A DNA stretch of 40,261 nucleotides from Paenibacillus sp. 598K. GTDB lineage: Bacteria; Bacillota; Bacilli; Paenibacillales; Paenibacillaceae. How positions within the stretch are numbered: the first letter of the stretch is position 1; every line of letters starts with the position of its first letter. Below, piece by piece: positions 26,501 to 33,980 of the stretch. Made by a program: the position numbers and the translations under genes. The notes under the pieces are model-generated. The model was not told the DNA's origin, made no database searches, and saw only the letters and a list, made by a program, of their open reading frames with translations. The stretch spans positions 103,241 to 143,501 of the forward strand of contig NZ_BFBX01000083.1 of assembly GCF_003851045.1 (NCBI RefSeq). The letters run 5' to 3'.

Positions 26501-26715
26501 ATGTCGTTCTCATTTATTTTCTCCTCGATCTCCGCGAGCGGCCGCACAGGGTCGTCGGCGACCAGCGAAGCGACGTAGCCCGTCACGGCTCCCCCGACGA
26601 ATAACCCGATGATGAGGGCGAAGATGACAAGCCATTTAATTGTGATGAATGTAACCAGCCCGAACGTTCGCCAGCCGCTGATCCGGGGCGGCGCGTTCTT
26701 CTGCTCCTTAGTCAT
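23575..26715 (-). CDS. Class A penicillin-binding protein with two FN3 domains
   Basis: This bifunctional peptidoglycan synthase of 1046 residues polymerises and cross-links glycan strands outside the membrane. A short cytosolic tail is followed by a membrane anchor (residues 19-50). The GT51 domain carries the catalytic Glu in LAIEDNNF (E114) and GGSTLTQQLARR. The transpeptidase has STMK (427-430), SLN (487-489) and KTGS (623-626). After residue 770 come two fibronectin type III domains (about 820-905 and 960-1046), joined by a Gly/Ser/Pro/Thr linker. The ATG at 26715 has GGAGGAGG upstream; an ATG 14 codons earlier lacks one. FN3 tails occur in several Bacillota PBPs, probably for wall binding. 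Confidence 0.93.
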   Translation of the reverse strand: MTKEQKNAPPRISGWRTFGLVTFITIKWLVIFALIIGLFVGGAVTGYVASLVADDPVRPLAEIEEKINENDITGFVYFNDDSMPVGQLRTEEDRRLVTTEEIPDNVIDAVLAIEDNNFNDHYGVDINGLGRAVKQKLLNEDTQTGGSTLTQQLARRVFLSLDVTDSRKFKEIFLSLRMERYLTKPEILTAYLNKVPFGKGSSGYNLFGIKAAAKGVFNITDLKQLNTAQAAYLAGLPQRPTAYSAFNNRGEINETNLGYALDRQKLVLRRMLETGRITQQEHDEAAAFDIRATLAQPNPKAYTTYPYLMLEAERQAAEILLLQEDPTLTKADLALPANAPRVEEYRQKLLRGGYHIYTTIDKRIYNQMRELGNDASNFVDDEKKGIQQIAAILIDHKTGAIVSMLEGRDFNLEQMNHATQMTRQPGSTMKTIAAYLPAIEMGKIQPGGVVDDAPMVLPDAQKSFHIPMNSNNRFYGLVTAREALDRSLNLPALKLFLEDVTIPVAWDFARKLGITTLQPSDDHAQTGVIGGLRVGVTVEELTNAYGSIANEGLFNDAYMIRKITDAHGKIVYKHEPKPERVFSEQTAFLMTDMLRTTIANGRGTGHDITSRFNGYGTIPVAGKTGSTQGYGDVWFVGYTPDLTLGVWTGYKSSANKLVGENRKKARHLWTKMMNQLTETRPELFPTTSFPQPEGVVKATVSSVSGKAPSSLTRQFGRLVTDWFNVKYVPKEKEDALVKMAFITYNGVNYVARDTTPSDFIFEEIVIKRKKPLGELMKEIEQAQSKMPARSRRPMSAYLPPDASMDAPSEIDPRVDDGKAPSPPSSVRANASGNGNVTITFDSSPERDVVGYRLYRKLGGGSFQKTGASLLAGSSNSFTSSVPSGSSYEFYVTAVDVAGKESSPSLISGSGGSMISPGTSGDGDSAPGGATAGTDSPALTPPTQQPTTPEPQTPAVDDTGVPGAPSGVRAETTDIGVLLTWSANPIAQQVVHYNVYYSETGSGSYTNIGASADPRFEYVSPIRSGWFRISAVNEQGESKFSATVQLK

Positions 26716-26747
26716 GCTATGTACTCCTCCTCCAATATAACAGGTAT

Positions 26748-26756
26748 AGTATAGCA
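26748..26756 (-). promoter_or_regulatory. Candidate PBP promoter, extended -10
   Basis: On the minus strand TG-C-TATACT lies about 35 bases before the PBP start codon. No good -35 was found. Confidence 0.45.
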
Positions 26757-26878
26757 CAAATCGCTAAAAGTGAGCACGATCCGCGGCTTTTCCAAAGAAA
26801 AATGCATCGAAAGGCGCGGCTGTTTGGGGCTCGCGGCTTGGCTAAACTGACGGATTCTGGCATATCATGATAAGAAAA

Positions 26879-26904
26879 TGAAACGGATTCACAAATTAGA
26901 CGTA
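26879..26904 (+). promoter_or_regulatory. ECF sigma-W-type promoter of the NfeD/flotillin operon
   Basis: TGAAAC (26879-26884), exactly 16 bases, then CGTA (26901-26904) is a full match to the sigma-W consensus TGAAAC-N16-CGTA. In B. subtilis the homologous yuaF-floT-yuaI operon is in the sigma-W (envelope stress) regulon, which supports the reading. Confidence 0.85.
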
Positions 26905-26974
26905 TGTAGGAATGTGGATCAACGTTTCTGCGCGTGTGGCAAGGCTTAGACGAACGAAAGGGGAGGGAGGGGCA

Positions 26975-27505
26975 ATGGAAACGTTATTCATTGCTTGTCT
27001 GGTCGGCGGCGTGTTGTACGCTCTGATCAGTGTCATCTTTGGCGATATTCTCGGCGAGGCGCTGGACGGTATGCTCGATTTTTTGTCGATGGAGAGCGTA
27101 TCTTGGATGCAGCCGATGACACTGGTCGGCGGCATTACGGCATTCGGCGGCGCAGGCTTGCTGCTCAGCCGGTACACGGTGGTCGGAGCATGGGCGGTTG
27201 TGCTGATCGCACTGCTGGCCGCGATTGTGATCGGGATCAGCGTGTTTTTCTTATATGTGAAGCCGATGCAGAACAGCGAGAACTCGAGCGGATATTCATT
27301 CCAGGAGCTAGCAGGCAAGATCGCCGAAGTACTGGTGCCGATCCCTGCGACAGGGTACGGAGAGGTGCTGGTGCGCGTCGGCTCTGCGGGCGTCACCAAC
27401 CAGATCGCTGCCAGTCATGACGGCGAGCCCATCCCGACCGGCAGCAGGGTCGTCGTCGTCGAGGTGCGCGACCATACCTTGTATGTATCCAAGCTGGAGC
27501 TGTAA
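26975..27505 (+). CDS. yuaF: NfeD-like membrane protein, flotillin partner
   Basis: This 176-residue protein has three to four membrane segments (residues 4-25, 48-65 and 70-95) and a soluble C-terminal OB-like domain: GYGEVLVRVGSAGVTNQIAAS, then GSRVVVVEV and LYVSKLEL. NfeD-family proteins pair with flotillin-like SPFH proteins, as YuaF does with FloT in B. subtilis. The ATG at 26975 follows GGGAGGGAGG; a longer frame from 26912 has no ribosome binding site. It is 53 bases upstream of floT and shares the sigma-W-type promoter. The operon's third gene, yuaI, is not seen. Confidence 0.85.
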   Translation: METLFIACLVGGVLYALISVIFGDILGEALDGMLDFLSMESVSWMQPMTLVGGITAFGGAGLLLSRYTVVGAWAVVLIALLAAIVIGISVFFLYVKPMQNSENSSGYSFQELAGKIAEVLVPIPATGYGEVLVRVGSAGVTNQIAASHDGEPIPTGSRVVVVEVRDHTLYVSKLEL

Positions 27506-27558
27506 CGTCTTCCCCTTTTGGCATGCTGTAGAGACACAACAGAGAGAGGAGAAATGAT

Positions 27559-29109
27559 ATGCCCGAATTTTTGATTATTCCTTCTATTGTTGTCGGTGTC
27601 ATTGTCGTGCTTGGTCTCGCCTTCTGGGCTCGCTTCAAAACGGTCAGTCCCGATGAGGCGATGGTCGTCACCGGTTCCTTCCTGGGTTCCAGGCATACGC
27701 TCACCGACGAGTCGGGACGCCGGATCAAAATCGTCCGCGGCGGCGGCGCGTTCATCCTGCCGGTCTTCCAGAAGGCGGAGTTCCTGTCGCTGCTCTCGCA
27801 CAAGCTGGATGTATCGACTCCCGAGGTGTACACGGAGCAAGGCGTGCCAGTCATGGCCGATGGCGTCGCCATCATCAAGGTCGGCGGCTCGATCGAAGAC
27901 GTCGCCACGGCGGCGGAGCAGTTCATGGGCAAGCCGACCGAAGGGCTGAGGAGCGAGGCGCAGGAGGTGCTCGAAGGCCATCTGCGGGCGATCCTCGGCA
28001 CGATGACGGTCGAAGAGGTGTACCGCAACCGCGATCGCTTCGCTCAGGAGGTGCAGGGCAACGCAGCCAAGGATCTGAAGAAGATGGGGCTGCAGATCGT
28101 TTCCTTCACGATCAAGGACTTGCGCGACAAGCACGGCTACCTCGACGCGCTCGGCAAGCCGCGCATCGCAATCGTCAAGCGCGACGCGGAGATCGCCGAA
28201 GCGGAAGCGATCCGCGACTCGCGGATTCAGAAGGCGAGAGCCGAGGAGGAAGGTCAGAAGGCAGAGTTGCTGCGCGATACCCATATTGCGGAAGCCACCA
28301 AGGACAAGGAGCTGAAGGTCGCCTCCTTTAAACAGGAGCAGGACACGGCCAAGGCCGGCGCCGACCAGGCTTACGCGATCCAGGAAGCGCGCGCCAAGCA
28401 GAGCGTCGTCGAAGAGATGATGAAGGTCGAGCTCGTCCGCAAGGAACGGGAGATCGACCTCGAGGCCAAGGAGATCCTCCGTCGCGAGAAGCAATATGAT
28501 GCGGAAGTGAAGAAAAAAGCCGATGCCGACCGTTACGCCGTTGAGCAGGCGGCCGAAGCCGACAAGGCTAGACGGATGCGCGAGGCTGATGCGGTTCAAT
28601 ACCGGATCGAGACCGAGGCCAAGGCGAGCGCCGAGCAGAAGCGACTCGAAGGTCTGGCGCTGGCGGATGCCGAGCGCGCCAAAGGTACGGCGGATGCCGA
28701 AGTTATCCGGGCACGCGGTCTGGCGGAAGCGGAAGCGAAGGAAAAGCTGGCCGAGGCGTTCGAGAAATTCGGCGAAGCTGCTGTACTCGACATTATCGTG
28801 AAGATGCTGCCTGAGCTGGCTGGACGCGTCGCCGAACCGATCAAGGGCATCGACAAGCTGACCGTCGTCGACACTGGCAACGGCGAAGGCGCGGCAAGAG
28901 TGAGCAATTATGTGACGTCCTTGATGGCCACGGCGCCCGAGATGCTCAAAAACGTCTCCGGCATCGACGTCGAGGAGCTGATCAAGGGCTTCACCTCCAA
29001 GGTTGTGCCGACGGCCGATAGCGGCGCTCCGCGCGCATCACGGAAGCGTCTGGCTGCCGAATCGCAGCCCGTCGTAGAGACAACTGCGGAGCAGGAGGAA
29101 GAAGCGTAA
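27559..29109 (+). CDS. floT: Flotillin (FloT)
   Basis: This 516-residue scaffold protein organises membrane microdomains. A membrane hairpin or segment (residues 5-24) anchors it. The SPFH/band-7 domain spans about 25-200 (SPDEAMVVTG, GVPVMADGVAIIKV, GHLRAILGTMTVEEVY). From about 195 to 400 comes the long Ala/Glu/Lys-rich coiled coil with EAEA repeats. The C-terminal part (VKMLPELAGRVAEPIKGIDKLTVVD) is the flotillin oligomerisation region, and an acidic tail follows. AGAGAGGAGA precedes the ATG. It resembles B. subtilis FloT closely from memory and belongs to the NfeD-flotillin operon under the sigma-W-type promoter. Confidence 0.95.
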   Translation: MPEFLIIPSIVVGVIVVLGLAFWARFKTVSPDEAMVVTGSFLGSRHTLTDESGRRIKIVRGGGAFILPVFQKAEFLSLLSHKLDVSTPEVYTEQGVPVMADGVAIIKVGGSIEDVATAAEQFMGKPTEGLRSEAQEVLEGHLRAILGTMTVEEVYRNRDRFAQEVQGNAAKDLKKMGLQIVSFTIKDLRDKHGYLDALGKPRIAIVKRDAEIAEAEAIRDSRIQKARAEEEGQKAELLRDTHIAEATKDKELKVASFKQEQDTAKAGADQAYAIQEARAKQSVVEEMMKVELVRKEREIDLEAKEILRREKQYDAEVKKKADADRYAVEQAAEADKARRMREADAVQYRIETEAKASAEQKRLEGLALADAERAKGTADAEVIRARGLAEAEAKEKLAEAFEKFGEAAVLDIIVKMLPELAGRVAEPIKGIDKLTVVDTGNGEGAARVSNYVTSLMATAPEMLKNVSGIDVEELIKGFTSKVVPTADSGAPRASRKRLAAESQPVVETTAEQEEEA

Positions 29110-29139
29110 ATCAGAAGAGTGGCTAAGGTCGACATGAAA

Positions 29140-29172
29140 AAGCCGAGCGAGGGATAGACCCTTGCTCGGCTT
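29140..29172 (-). terminator. rpsD terminator, possibly shared with floT
   Basis: A 14-bp stem (29140-29153 / 29159-29172, one G-T pair) with a five-base loop is followed on the minus strand by a T run (TTTTTC). On the plus strand there is no U tract, though the stem may still slow floT transcription. Confidence 0.85.
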
Positions 29173-29193
29173 GTCGTCATGCGGGAAATGTAA

Positions 29194-29793
29194 TTAGCGG
29201 CTGTAGAACTCGACGATTTGCTTCTCGTCGATCTCTTGGGACAGCTCGGCACGCTCAGGCAGACGGATATACTTGCCTTCCATCGCGTTCTCGTTGAACT
29301 CGACGTAGTTAGGCAGATGATGACGGCCTTCCATCGCTTCCTTGATCGCTTTGAGACCGCGGCTGCGCTCGCGCAGTCCGATCACATCGCCTACGGATAC
29401 AGTGTAGGAAGGGATGTCGACTTTTTTGCCGTTTACAGTTACATGACCGTGAGCGACCAGTTGACGCGCGCCAGCACGCGAGTTGGACAGACCAAGACGG
29501 TATACGAGGTTGTCCAGACGGCTCTCCAGCAGGAACATGAAGTTCTCACCGGCGATACCTTTCAGTTTGCTAGCTTTGTCGAACAGGTTGCGGAATTGCT
29601 TTTCGTTCAAGCCGTACATATGACGGAGTTTTTGCTTCTCTTGCAGTTGAACGCCATAGCCGCTCAGTTTTTTGCGTTGGCCAGGGCCATGCTGTCCTGG
29701 AGGGAATGGGCGTTTCAGTTCTTTGCTGTTGCCGCCAAGGGCGATGCCGAGACGACGGCTCAGTTTGAATTTAGGTCCAGTATAACGTGACAT
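29194..29793 (-). CDS. rpsD: 30S ribosomal protein S4
   Basis: This 199-residue primary 16S rRNA-binding protein nucleates 30S assembly. The N-terminal region ([25 protein letters not shown]) and the S4 RNA-binding domain ([26 protein letters not shown]) are typical of Bacillus S4. It lacks the four-Cys zinc finger of C+ S4 paralogues. It stands alone, as in B. subtilis, where it is autoregulated through its leader. GAAGGAGC precedes the ATG and a strong promoter lies 170 bases upstream. Confidence 0.97.
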   Translation of the reverse strand: MSRYTGPKFKLSRRLGIALGGNSKELKRPFPPGQHGPGQRKKLSGYGVQLQEKQKLRHMYGLNEKQFRNLFDKASKLKGIAGENFMFLLESRLDNLVYRLGLSNSRAGARQLVAHGHVTVNGKKVDIPSYTVSVGDVIGLRERSRGLKAIKEAMEGRHHLPNYVEFNENAMEGKYIRLPERAELSQEIDEKQIVEFYSR

Positions 29794-29963
29794 GCGGTAG
29801 TAGCTCCTTCTTCAAATGGGATTTTGAAAATGGGTCTATTGTTTCGCGGGACGCTCTCTGCGACGATGCGGACATCACTTCGTCCTGACAGGCAGTTCAG
29901 CCGCTGGCCTGTCAGCGAGAAACCTCCCTGAGGGTGACACAAAACCGTAATCCCTATATTCAA
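29794..29963 (-). promoter_or_regulatory. Probable S4-binding autoregulatory leader of rpsD
   Basis: The leader of about 165 nt is long for this genome and structured: CTGACAGG and CCTGTCAG (29885-29892 / 29908-29915) form a perfect 8-bp stem, and further pairing is possible around it. B. subtilis rpsD has such an S4-controlled leader. The assignment rests on position and one clear stem; the pseudoknot was not verified. Confidence 0.5.
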
Positions 29964-29969
29964 CAATAA

Positions 29970-29998
29970 ATTTTATCCATTTCGCCTACGTTTGTCAA
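29970..29998 (-). promoter_or_regulatory. Strong rpsD promoter
   Basis: On the minus strand a perfect TTGACA (29993-29998) and TAAAAT (29970-29975) are 17 bases apart, the best sigma-A promoter in the window, as expected for a ribosomal protein gene. Confidence 0.88.
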
Positions 29999-30000
29999 GC

Positions 30001-30246
30001 ATGAAACGGTAAGCATGACAGTCGAGCTAGTTCGACAATAGCATCGGACGGAGGAATTAGAAAAAATGAATCGAAAGTCCTTGTTTTTGGCTACCTACCT
30101 AGTGCAATGTTCATGAAAATCGAGTATGATGAAGATATCTTTTAGCTTAGGACAAACGGCTCGACTTGCAGGGCATATAGACGATCAACAACGAATGGCA
30201 ACGCCACGATATAGCCGAGAAGATGTAGGGACGGAGGTGCAGGGCA
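30001..30246 (+). other. Intergenic region before dgcP with a possible micro-ORF
   Basis: Between the rpsD promoter and dgcP lies a near-palindrome GTCGAGCTAGTTCGAC (30021-30036, 14/16). After GGAGGAATT comes a 16-codon ORF at 30066-30116 (MNRKSLFLATYLVQCS). TATGAT at 30125-30130 may be a -10 box with a poor -35. No riboswitch core was recognised. Confidence 0.3.
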
Positions 30247-32202
30247 ATGGTCAACGAAATCCGCCCCATAGAGGCGGTCGTTCGGCCCGGCAGTCGGCAA
30301 GGCGCAACAGGCGAACTCCAGCAGTGGCTGGAGGGGAGTCCGATTTCTGCGGCGGACCTGCCTTATCTGGCTCCACTTCTGATCGACAGCTTCGATAAGT
30401 GGATTCTGGACCTGGCGGACACGCCGCTCCTGGGCGAGGCGCTGGTCCTGCTGCTCGATCATAACGGCAGTCAGCTCGCCGCCGTCGATCGGCTAAACGG
30501 CAGTCCGGACGAGGAGATGGAGACTGCGCTGACGTTGCTGCTGGCGGCAGCGGCGCTGCCCGGCGGACCGCCGGCAGACCGCGCTTTGGGAGCGACTACC
30601 GACGGATCGCGTCGCTTCCGTCTTCATCCCGTACATGATCGGGCGGGCGGTCAGCTGCTGTCGATGATCGGTCTGGTCTACAAGGCCGGAGTCGATCTGC
30701 CGGCGGCGGATACGTTGCGCGCAGCGACGCTGCATTACCGGGCTTGCTTTTACCACCGTTGCGAACGGTTCTTCATGGAGGATATGTTCCATTATCAAGA
30801 GAAGATTCACAAGGAGATGAGCAGTCGGGAGGCGCTCTTCTCCGCAGCCAAGCGGCTGCATGACCAGATCGACGTCAGCTCGGTGTTGCATGAGATCATC
30901 CGTACCGTCGAGCGCCTGTACCCGCAATATCGCGTCGATCTGTTCCTTTCGCAGGACTATGTCCACGTCGACGCGAGAGTGAAGCCGCTGCTGTTCCGTC
31001 ACGGCTCGGATGATCCGTGCGCCCGCGCTTTTATGGAAGGCCAGCCGGTGGCCGAGGCGATCGGGGGCGGCGGATTTTGCCTCGCCGTACCGATCCGGGG
31101 CAAGCAGGCGGTATACGGCGTGCTGCTGCTCGCTGCGGATACGGGCCATACCGATATCTCCGAGCTGCCGGAGCTGACGATGCTCGCCGATACGGCCGGC
31201 ACCGCCTTCGAGAATGCCAAGCTCTACGAGCAATCGAATCTGCTCATTCATGAGCTGCAGCTGATCAACGAGCTAACCAAGCGACTGAATCAATCGTTGC
31301 GTCCCAAGGAAATTTTCCAGTTCGCGACCTCGGAGCTGCTCGGCATCTTCCATGCCGACTATTGTTGTCTGCTGCAGAAGGACAAGGACACGGACCAGTT
31401 CGTCGTCATGTCATGCAATTTCCCCGAGTTGGCGAATGAGAAGTTCCCTTCCAATTATGGCTTCAGCAGCCTGGTGTACCGGAGCAAAGAGCCGTTGATC
31501 ATCTCGGACTATCATGCGACGCATCCTGTGACGTCTCGTCTGATGGAGCTGACCGATTCGCGCTCGTTGATCGCTGCCCCGATCGTCGTCGGCACCGATG
31601 TGGTCGGCGTGATTCTGGTAGCCCATAGCAGTTCGAATTTTTTCTCCTATGACAACTACAAGCTGTTGCAGGTGCTCTCGACGCATATCGGTCTGGCCAT
31701 TACCAACGCATCGCTGCATGCGGAGGTTCGGCATATGGTCATTACGGACAACTTGACGGGACTGCGGGTGCGGCATTATCTGAATGAGCAGATCCAGCAA
31801 CGGCAGCGCAAGGATTTGTGCGGATCGCTTATTCTAGTGGATATCGATCATTTCAAGGGCATCAACGATACTTACGGCCATCAGGTCGGAGACAAGATCC
31901 TGAAGCAGGTGAGCGAGATTATCCGCTTCTGCATCCGCGACAGCGACATCGCGGCGCGTTGGGGAGGCGAGGAGCTGGCGGTCTATTTGCCCAAGGTGAA
32001 CACGTCGCAAGCGTGCCGGATCGCCGAGCGTATCCTTCAGCAGGTAGCGGCGGAGACAGACCCGGGCGTCACCATCTCTTGCGGCGTCTCGGAGTGGACG
32101 CGGGAGGACGACAAGATCAGCGTCGAGTCGTTGTTCTACCGGGCGGATATGGCCCTCTACGATGCCAAGCACGACGGGCGCAATTGCGTCCGTACCGGCT
32201 AA
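30247..32202 (+). CDS. dgcP: GAF-GAF-GGDEF diguanylate cyclase
   Basis: This 651-residue cytosolic protein makes c-di-GMP. Residues 1-190 show no family I know. Two GAF-like sensor domains follow (about 200-330 and 345-500; SLIAAPIVVGTDVVGVILV is typical). The C-terminal GGDEF domain starts at ITDNLTGLRVRHYL. It has the Mg/GTP site DIDHFKGINDTYGH, the active-site loop GGEEL (573-577), and an inhibitory site RDSD (564-567) exactly five residues before the loop. Active synthesis with product inhibition is therefore expected. B. subtilis dgcP (ytrP) also lies next to rpsD. GGAGGTG precedes the ATG. It has its own terminator. Confidence 0.92.
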   Translation: MVNEIRPIEAVVRPGSRQGATGELQQWLEGSPISAADLPYLAPLLIDSFDKWILDLADTPLLGEALVLLLDHNGSQLAAVDRLNGSPDEEMETALTLLLAAAALPGGPPADRALGATTDGSRRFRLHPVHDRAGGQLLSMIGLVYKAGVDLPAADTLRAATLHYRACFYHRCERFFMEDMFHYQEKIHKEMSSREALFSAAKRLHDQIDVSSVLHEIIRTVERLYPQYRVDLFLSQDYVHVDARVKPLLFRHGSDDPCARAFMEGQPVAEAIGGGGFCLAVPIRGKQAVYGVLLLAADTGHTDISELPELTMLADTAGTAFENAKLYEQSNLLIHELQLINELTKRLNQSLRPKEIFQFATSELLGIFHADYCCLLQKDKDTDQFVVMSCNFPELANEKFPSNYGFSSLVYRSKEPLIISDYHATHPVTSRLMELTDSRSLIAAPIVVGTDVVGVILVAHSSSNFFSYDNYKLLQVLSTHIGLAITNASLHAEVRHMVITDNLTGLRVRHYLNEQIQQRQRKDLCGSLILVDIDHFKGINDTYGHQVGDKILKQVSEIIRFCIRDSDIAARWGGEELAVYLPKVNTSQACRIAERILQQVAAETDPGVTISCGVSEWTREDDKISVESLFYRADMALYDAKHDGRNCVRTG

Positions 32203-32209
32203 GCCCACC

Positions 32210-32247
32210 AAAAAACCTTCACCGTCCATACGGAGGAAGGTTTTTTT
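32210..32247. terminator. Terminator after dgcP
   Basis: AAAAAACCTTC (32210-32220) pairs with GAAGG-TTTTTT (32236-32246), with an inner CCG/CGG. Seven T follow. Confidence 0.9.
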
Positions 32248-32314
32248 GATGTGCAGGCGGTGCGGACATTCTGAAAGAGGACAGCTCGCACAGGATGCAA
32301 TCTCCAGCCAAACA

Positions 32315-32323
32315 TGATACGAT
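32315..32323 (+). promoter_or_regulatory. Candidate promoter of the aminopeptidase gene
   Basis: TG-A-TACGAT is an extended -10 element 35 bases before the GTG start. No strong -35 is visible. Confidence 0.45.
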
Positions 32324-32358
32324 GTAAGCGCAAGCAACCATGGCAAGGAGGGGAGCCT

Positions 32359-33474
32359 GTGAGAGATCCCAGATTAGCGAAGCTGGCCGAAAATCTGGTC
32401 GGTTATTCGATCGAGGTGCAGCCTGGAGATCATGTGTTGATCGAGATGATCGGCTCGGAGCACGAACTGCTCAAGTGCCTGATCGAGCAAGTAGCCGCCC
32501 GGGGCGGCAGACCGTTCGTCGAGACGACCGATCGCGCGGTGCTGCGGACGCAGCTGATGCATGCGACGCGGGAGCAGATCGAGCTGTGGGCGGAGCTGGA
32601 TCTGGCTCGGATGAAGCGGATGCAGGGCTATATCGCAATCCGCGCGGGCGCCAATGTCAACGAGCTGGCGGATGTGCCGCCGGAGAAGATGAAGCTGTAC
32701 GATCAGCTATACCGTCAGCCGGTCCATCTGGAGCAACGAGTCAAGCATACGAAGTGGGTCGTCCTGCGGTATCCCAACGCGTCTATGGCGCAGCTCGCAG
32801 GCAAAAGCACGGAGGCGTTTGAGGACTTCTACTTTGATGTCTGCAATCTGGATTATGCGCGGATGGACGCTGCGATGGACCCGCTGCGCGATCTGATGGC
32901 GGCGACGGATCGGGTGCGGATCGTCGCACCGGGCACCGATCTGAGCTTCTCGATCCGCGGTATCGGCGCCAAGAAATGCGCTGGCCGGCGCAATATTCCG
33001 GATGGCGAAGTGTTCACCGCGCCGGTCAGAGACTCGGTAGAGGGGCGCATCACCTACAATACGCCGAGCGTCTATGGCGGGTTCACGTATGAGCAGGTCA
33101 GCTTTGCCTTCTCCGAAGGGCGGATCGTCGAGGCGACGTGCAACGACTCGCGCAGGATCAACGATCTGCTGAACAGCGACGAGGGAGCGAGGTACATCGG
33201 CGAGTTCAGCCTTGGCTTCAATCCTTATATCCTCCATCCGATGAAGGATACGTTGTTCGACGAGAAGATCGCCGGAAGCTTGCATCTGACGCCGGGACAG
33301 GCCTACGAGGAGACGGACAATGGCAATCGCTCGTCGGTGCACTGGGATCTGGTACAGATTCAGAGGCCCGAATACGGCGGCGGCGAGATCTACTTTGACG
33401 ATGTGCTGATCCGCAAGGACGGTCGCTTCGTGCTGCCTGCCCTGGAAGGTCTAAACCCCGAGCACCTGAAATAA
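32359..33474 (+). CDS. M29 family aminopeptidase
   Basis: This 371-residue metal-dependent leucyl-type aminopeptidase (AmpS/PepS/aminopeptidase T family) removes N-terminal residues from peptides in the cytosol. Family features include RDPRLAKLAENLVGYS at the start and a metal-binding C-terminal half: NIPDGEVFTAPV and SVEGRITYN (first Glu), GEFSLGFNP (second Glu), LHLTPGQAYEE (His) and SSVHWDLV (His and Asp). The GTG at 32359 has AAGGAGGGGAG at good spacing; an ATG 15 codons earlier has none. It is monocistronic. Confidence 0.92.
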   Translation: MRDPRLAKLAENLVGYSIEVQPGDHVLIEMIGSEHELLKCLIEQVAARGGRPFVETTDRAVLRTQLMHATREQIELWAELDLARMKRMQGYIAIRAGANVNELADVPPEKMKLYDQLYRQPVHLEQRVKHTKWVVLRYPNASMAQLAGKSTEAFEDFYFDVCNLDYARMDAAMDPLRDLMAATDRVRIVAPGTDLSFSIRGIGAKKCAGRRNIPDGEVFTAPVRDSVEGRITYNTPSVYGGFTYEQVSFAFSEGRIVEATCNDSRRINDLLNSDEGARYIGEFSLGFNPYILHPMKDTLFDEKIAGSLHLTPGQAYEETDNGNRSSVHWDLVQIQRPEYGGGEIYFDDVLIRKDGRFVLPALEGLNPEHLK

Positions 33475-33526
33475 GATGAACGTAAAGAAGGGCAATCTGT
33501 ACAAGCAACTTTGTGCAAAATGACCC

Positions 33527-33555
33527 TTGCTGGAACTTGGAATTGCAAGTATGAT
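33527..33555 (+). promoter_or_regulatory. Promoter of the HPr-like gene
   Basis: TTGCTG (33527-33532) and TATGAT (33550-33555) are 17 bases apart; the leader is about 35 nt. CTTGC (33526-33530) and GCAAG (33545-33549) form an inverted repeat inside the promoter. Confidence 0.6.
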
Positions 33556-33594
33556 GGATGTAAGGTTTGCCAGACTGATATTGGAGGGATTTTC

Positions 33595-33837
33595 ATGTCT
33601 AACAACACAGCGATCGTAGACATTTCACAAGCCGCTAATCGTTACCGGTCTTCTATTGTGCTTCAAGCCGAGAATAAATTCATCGACGTGAAAAGTATCC
33701 TCGGATTGTTCACGACACTTGTTAGCAATCATTCCTACGAGCTTCATGTGCATGGCCCGGATGAAGTCGAAGCCAAGGCCGCGATGAGGGAAGTATTCGC
33801 CAAGCATAACTTGAATATCAAACTTGTAGAAGAGTAA
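33595..33837 (+). CDS. HPr-like protein lacking the His-15 segment
   Basis: This 80-residue protein aligns by eye with HPr from about HPr residue 15 to the end. NRYRSSIVLQAENKFIDVKS matches SKYDADVNLEYNGKTVNLKS, and Ser34 falls on the regulatory Ser-46. The first strand and the active-site block GIHARPA are absent; the place of His-15 falls on Asn3. No upstream in-frame start restores them. It therefore cannot carry PTS phosphate from enzyme I, but could be phosphorylated by HPr kinase and act like Crh, with CcpA as partner; that is inference. TTGGAGGGA precedes the ATG. It has its own promoter and terminator. Confidence 0.8.
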   Translation: MSNNTAIVDISQAANRYRSSIVLQAENKFIDVKSILGLFTTLVSNHSYELHVHGPDEVEAKAAMREVFAKHNLNIKLVEE

Positions 33838-33861
33838 TTCGTATTTGCACAGCTTGTACTG

Positions 33862-33898
33862 AAAGCGCCCACTCAAGAGGAGTCGGGCGCTTTTAACG
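33862..33898 (+). terminator. Terminator of the HPr-like gene
   Basis: AAAGCGCCC (33862-33870) pairs with GGGCGCTTT (33885-33893), with a looser inner ACT/AGT. The tail is TTTTAACGTTTT. Confidence 0.75.
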
Positions 33899-33980
33899 TT
33901 TTGTCCTTGTGTATTACCGCGATTTCGACTAATATAAAGGGTATAGAAGACGGCGAATGACGCGCACAAGGGGGAGTACC

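Noticed and set aside
24715..26604. Open plus-strand frame of 629 codons opposite the PBP gene
   Set aside because: It is fully antisense to a PBP with all catalytic motifs, has no ribosome binding site and has an Arg/Val/His-rich composition typical of shadow frames in GC-rich genes.
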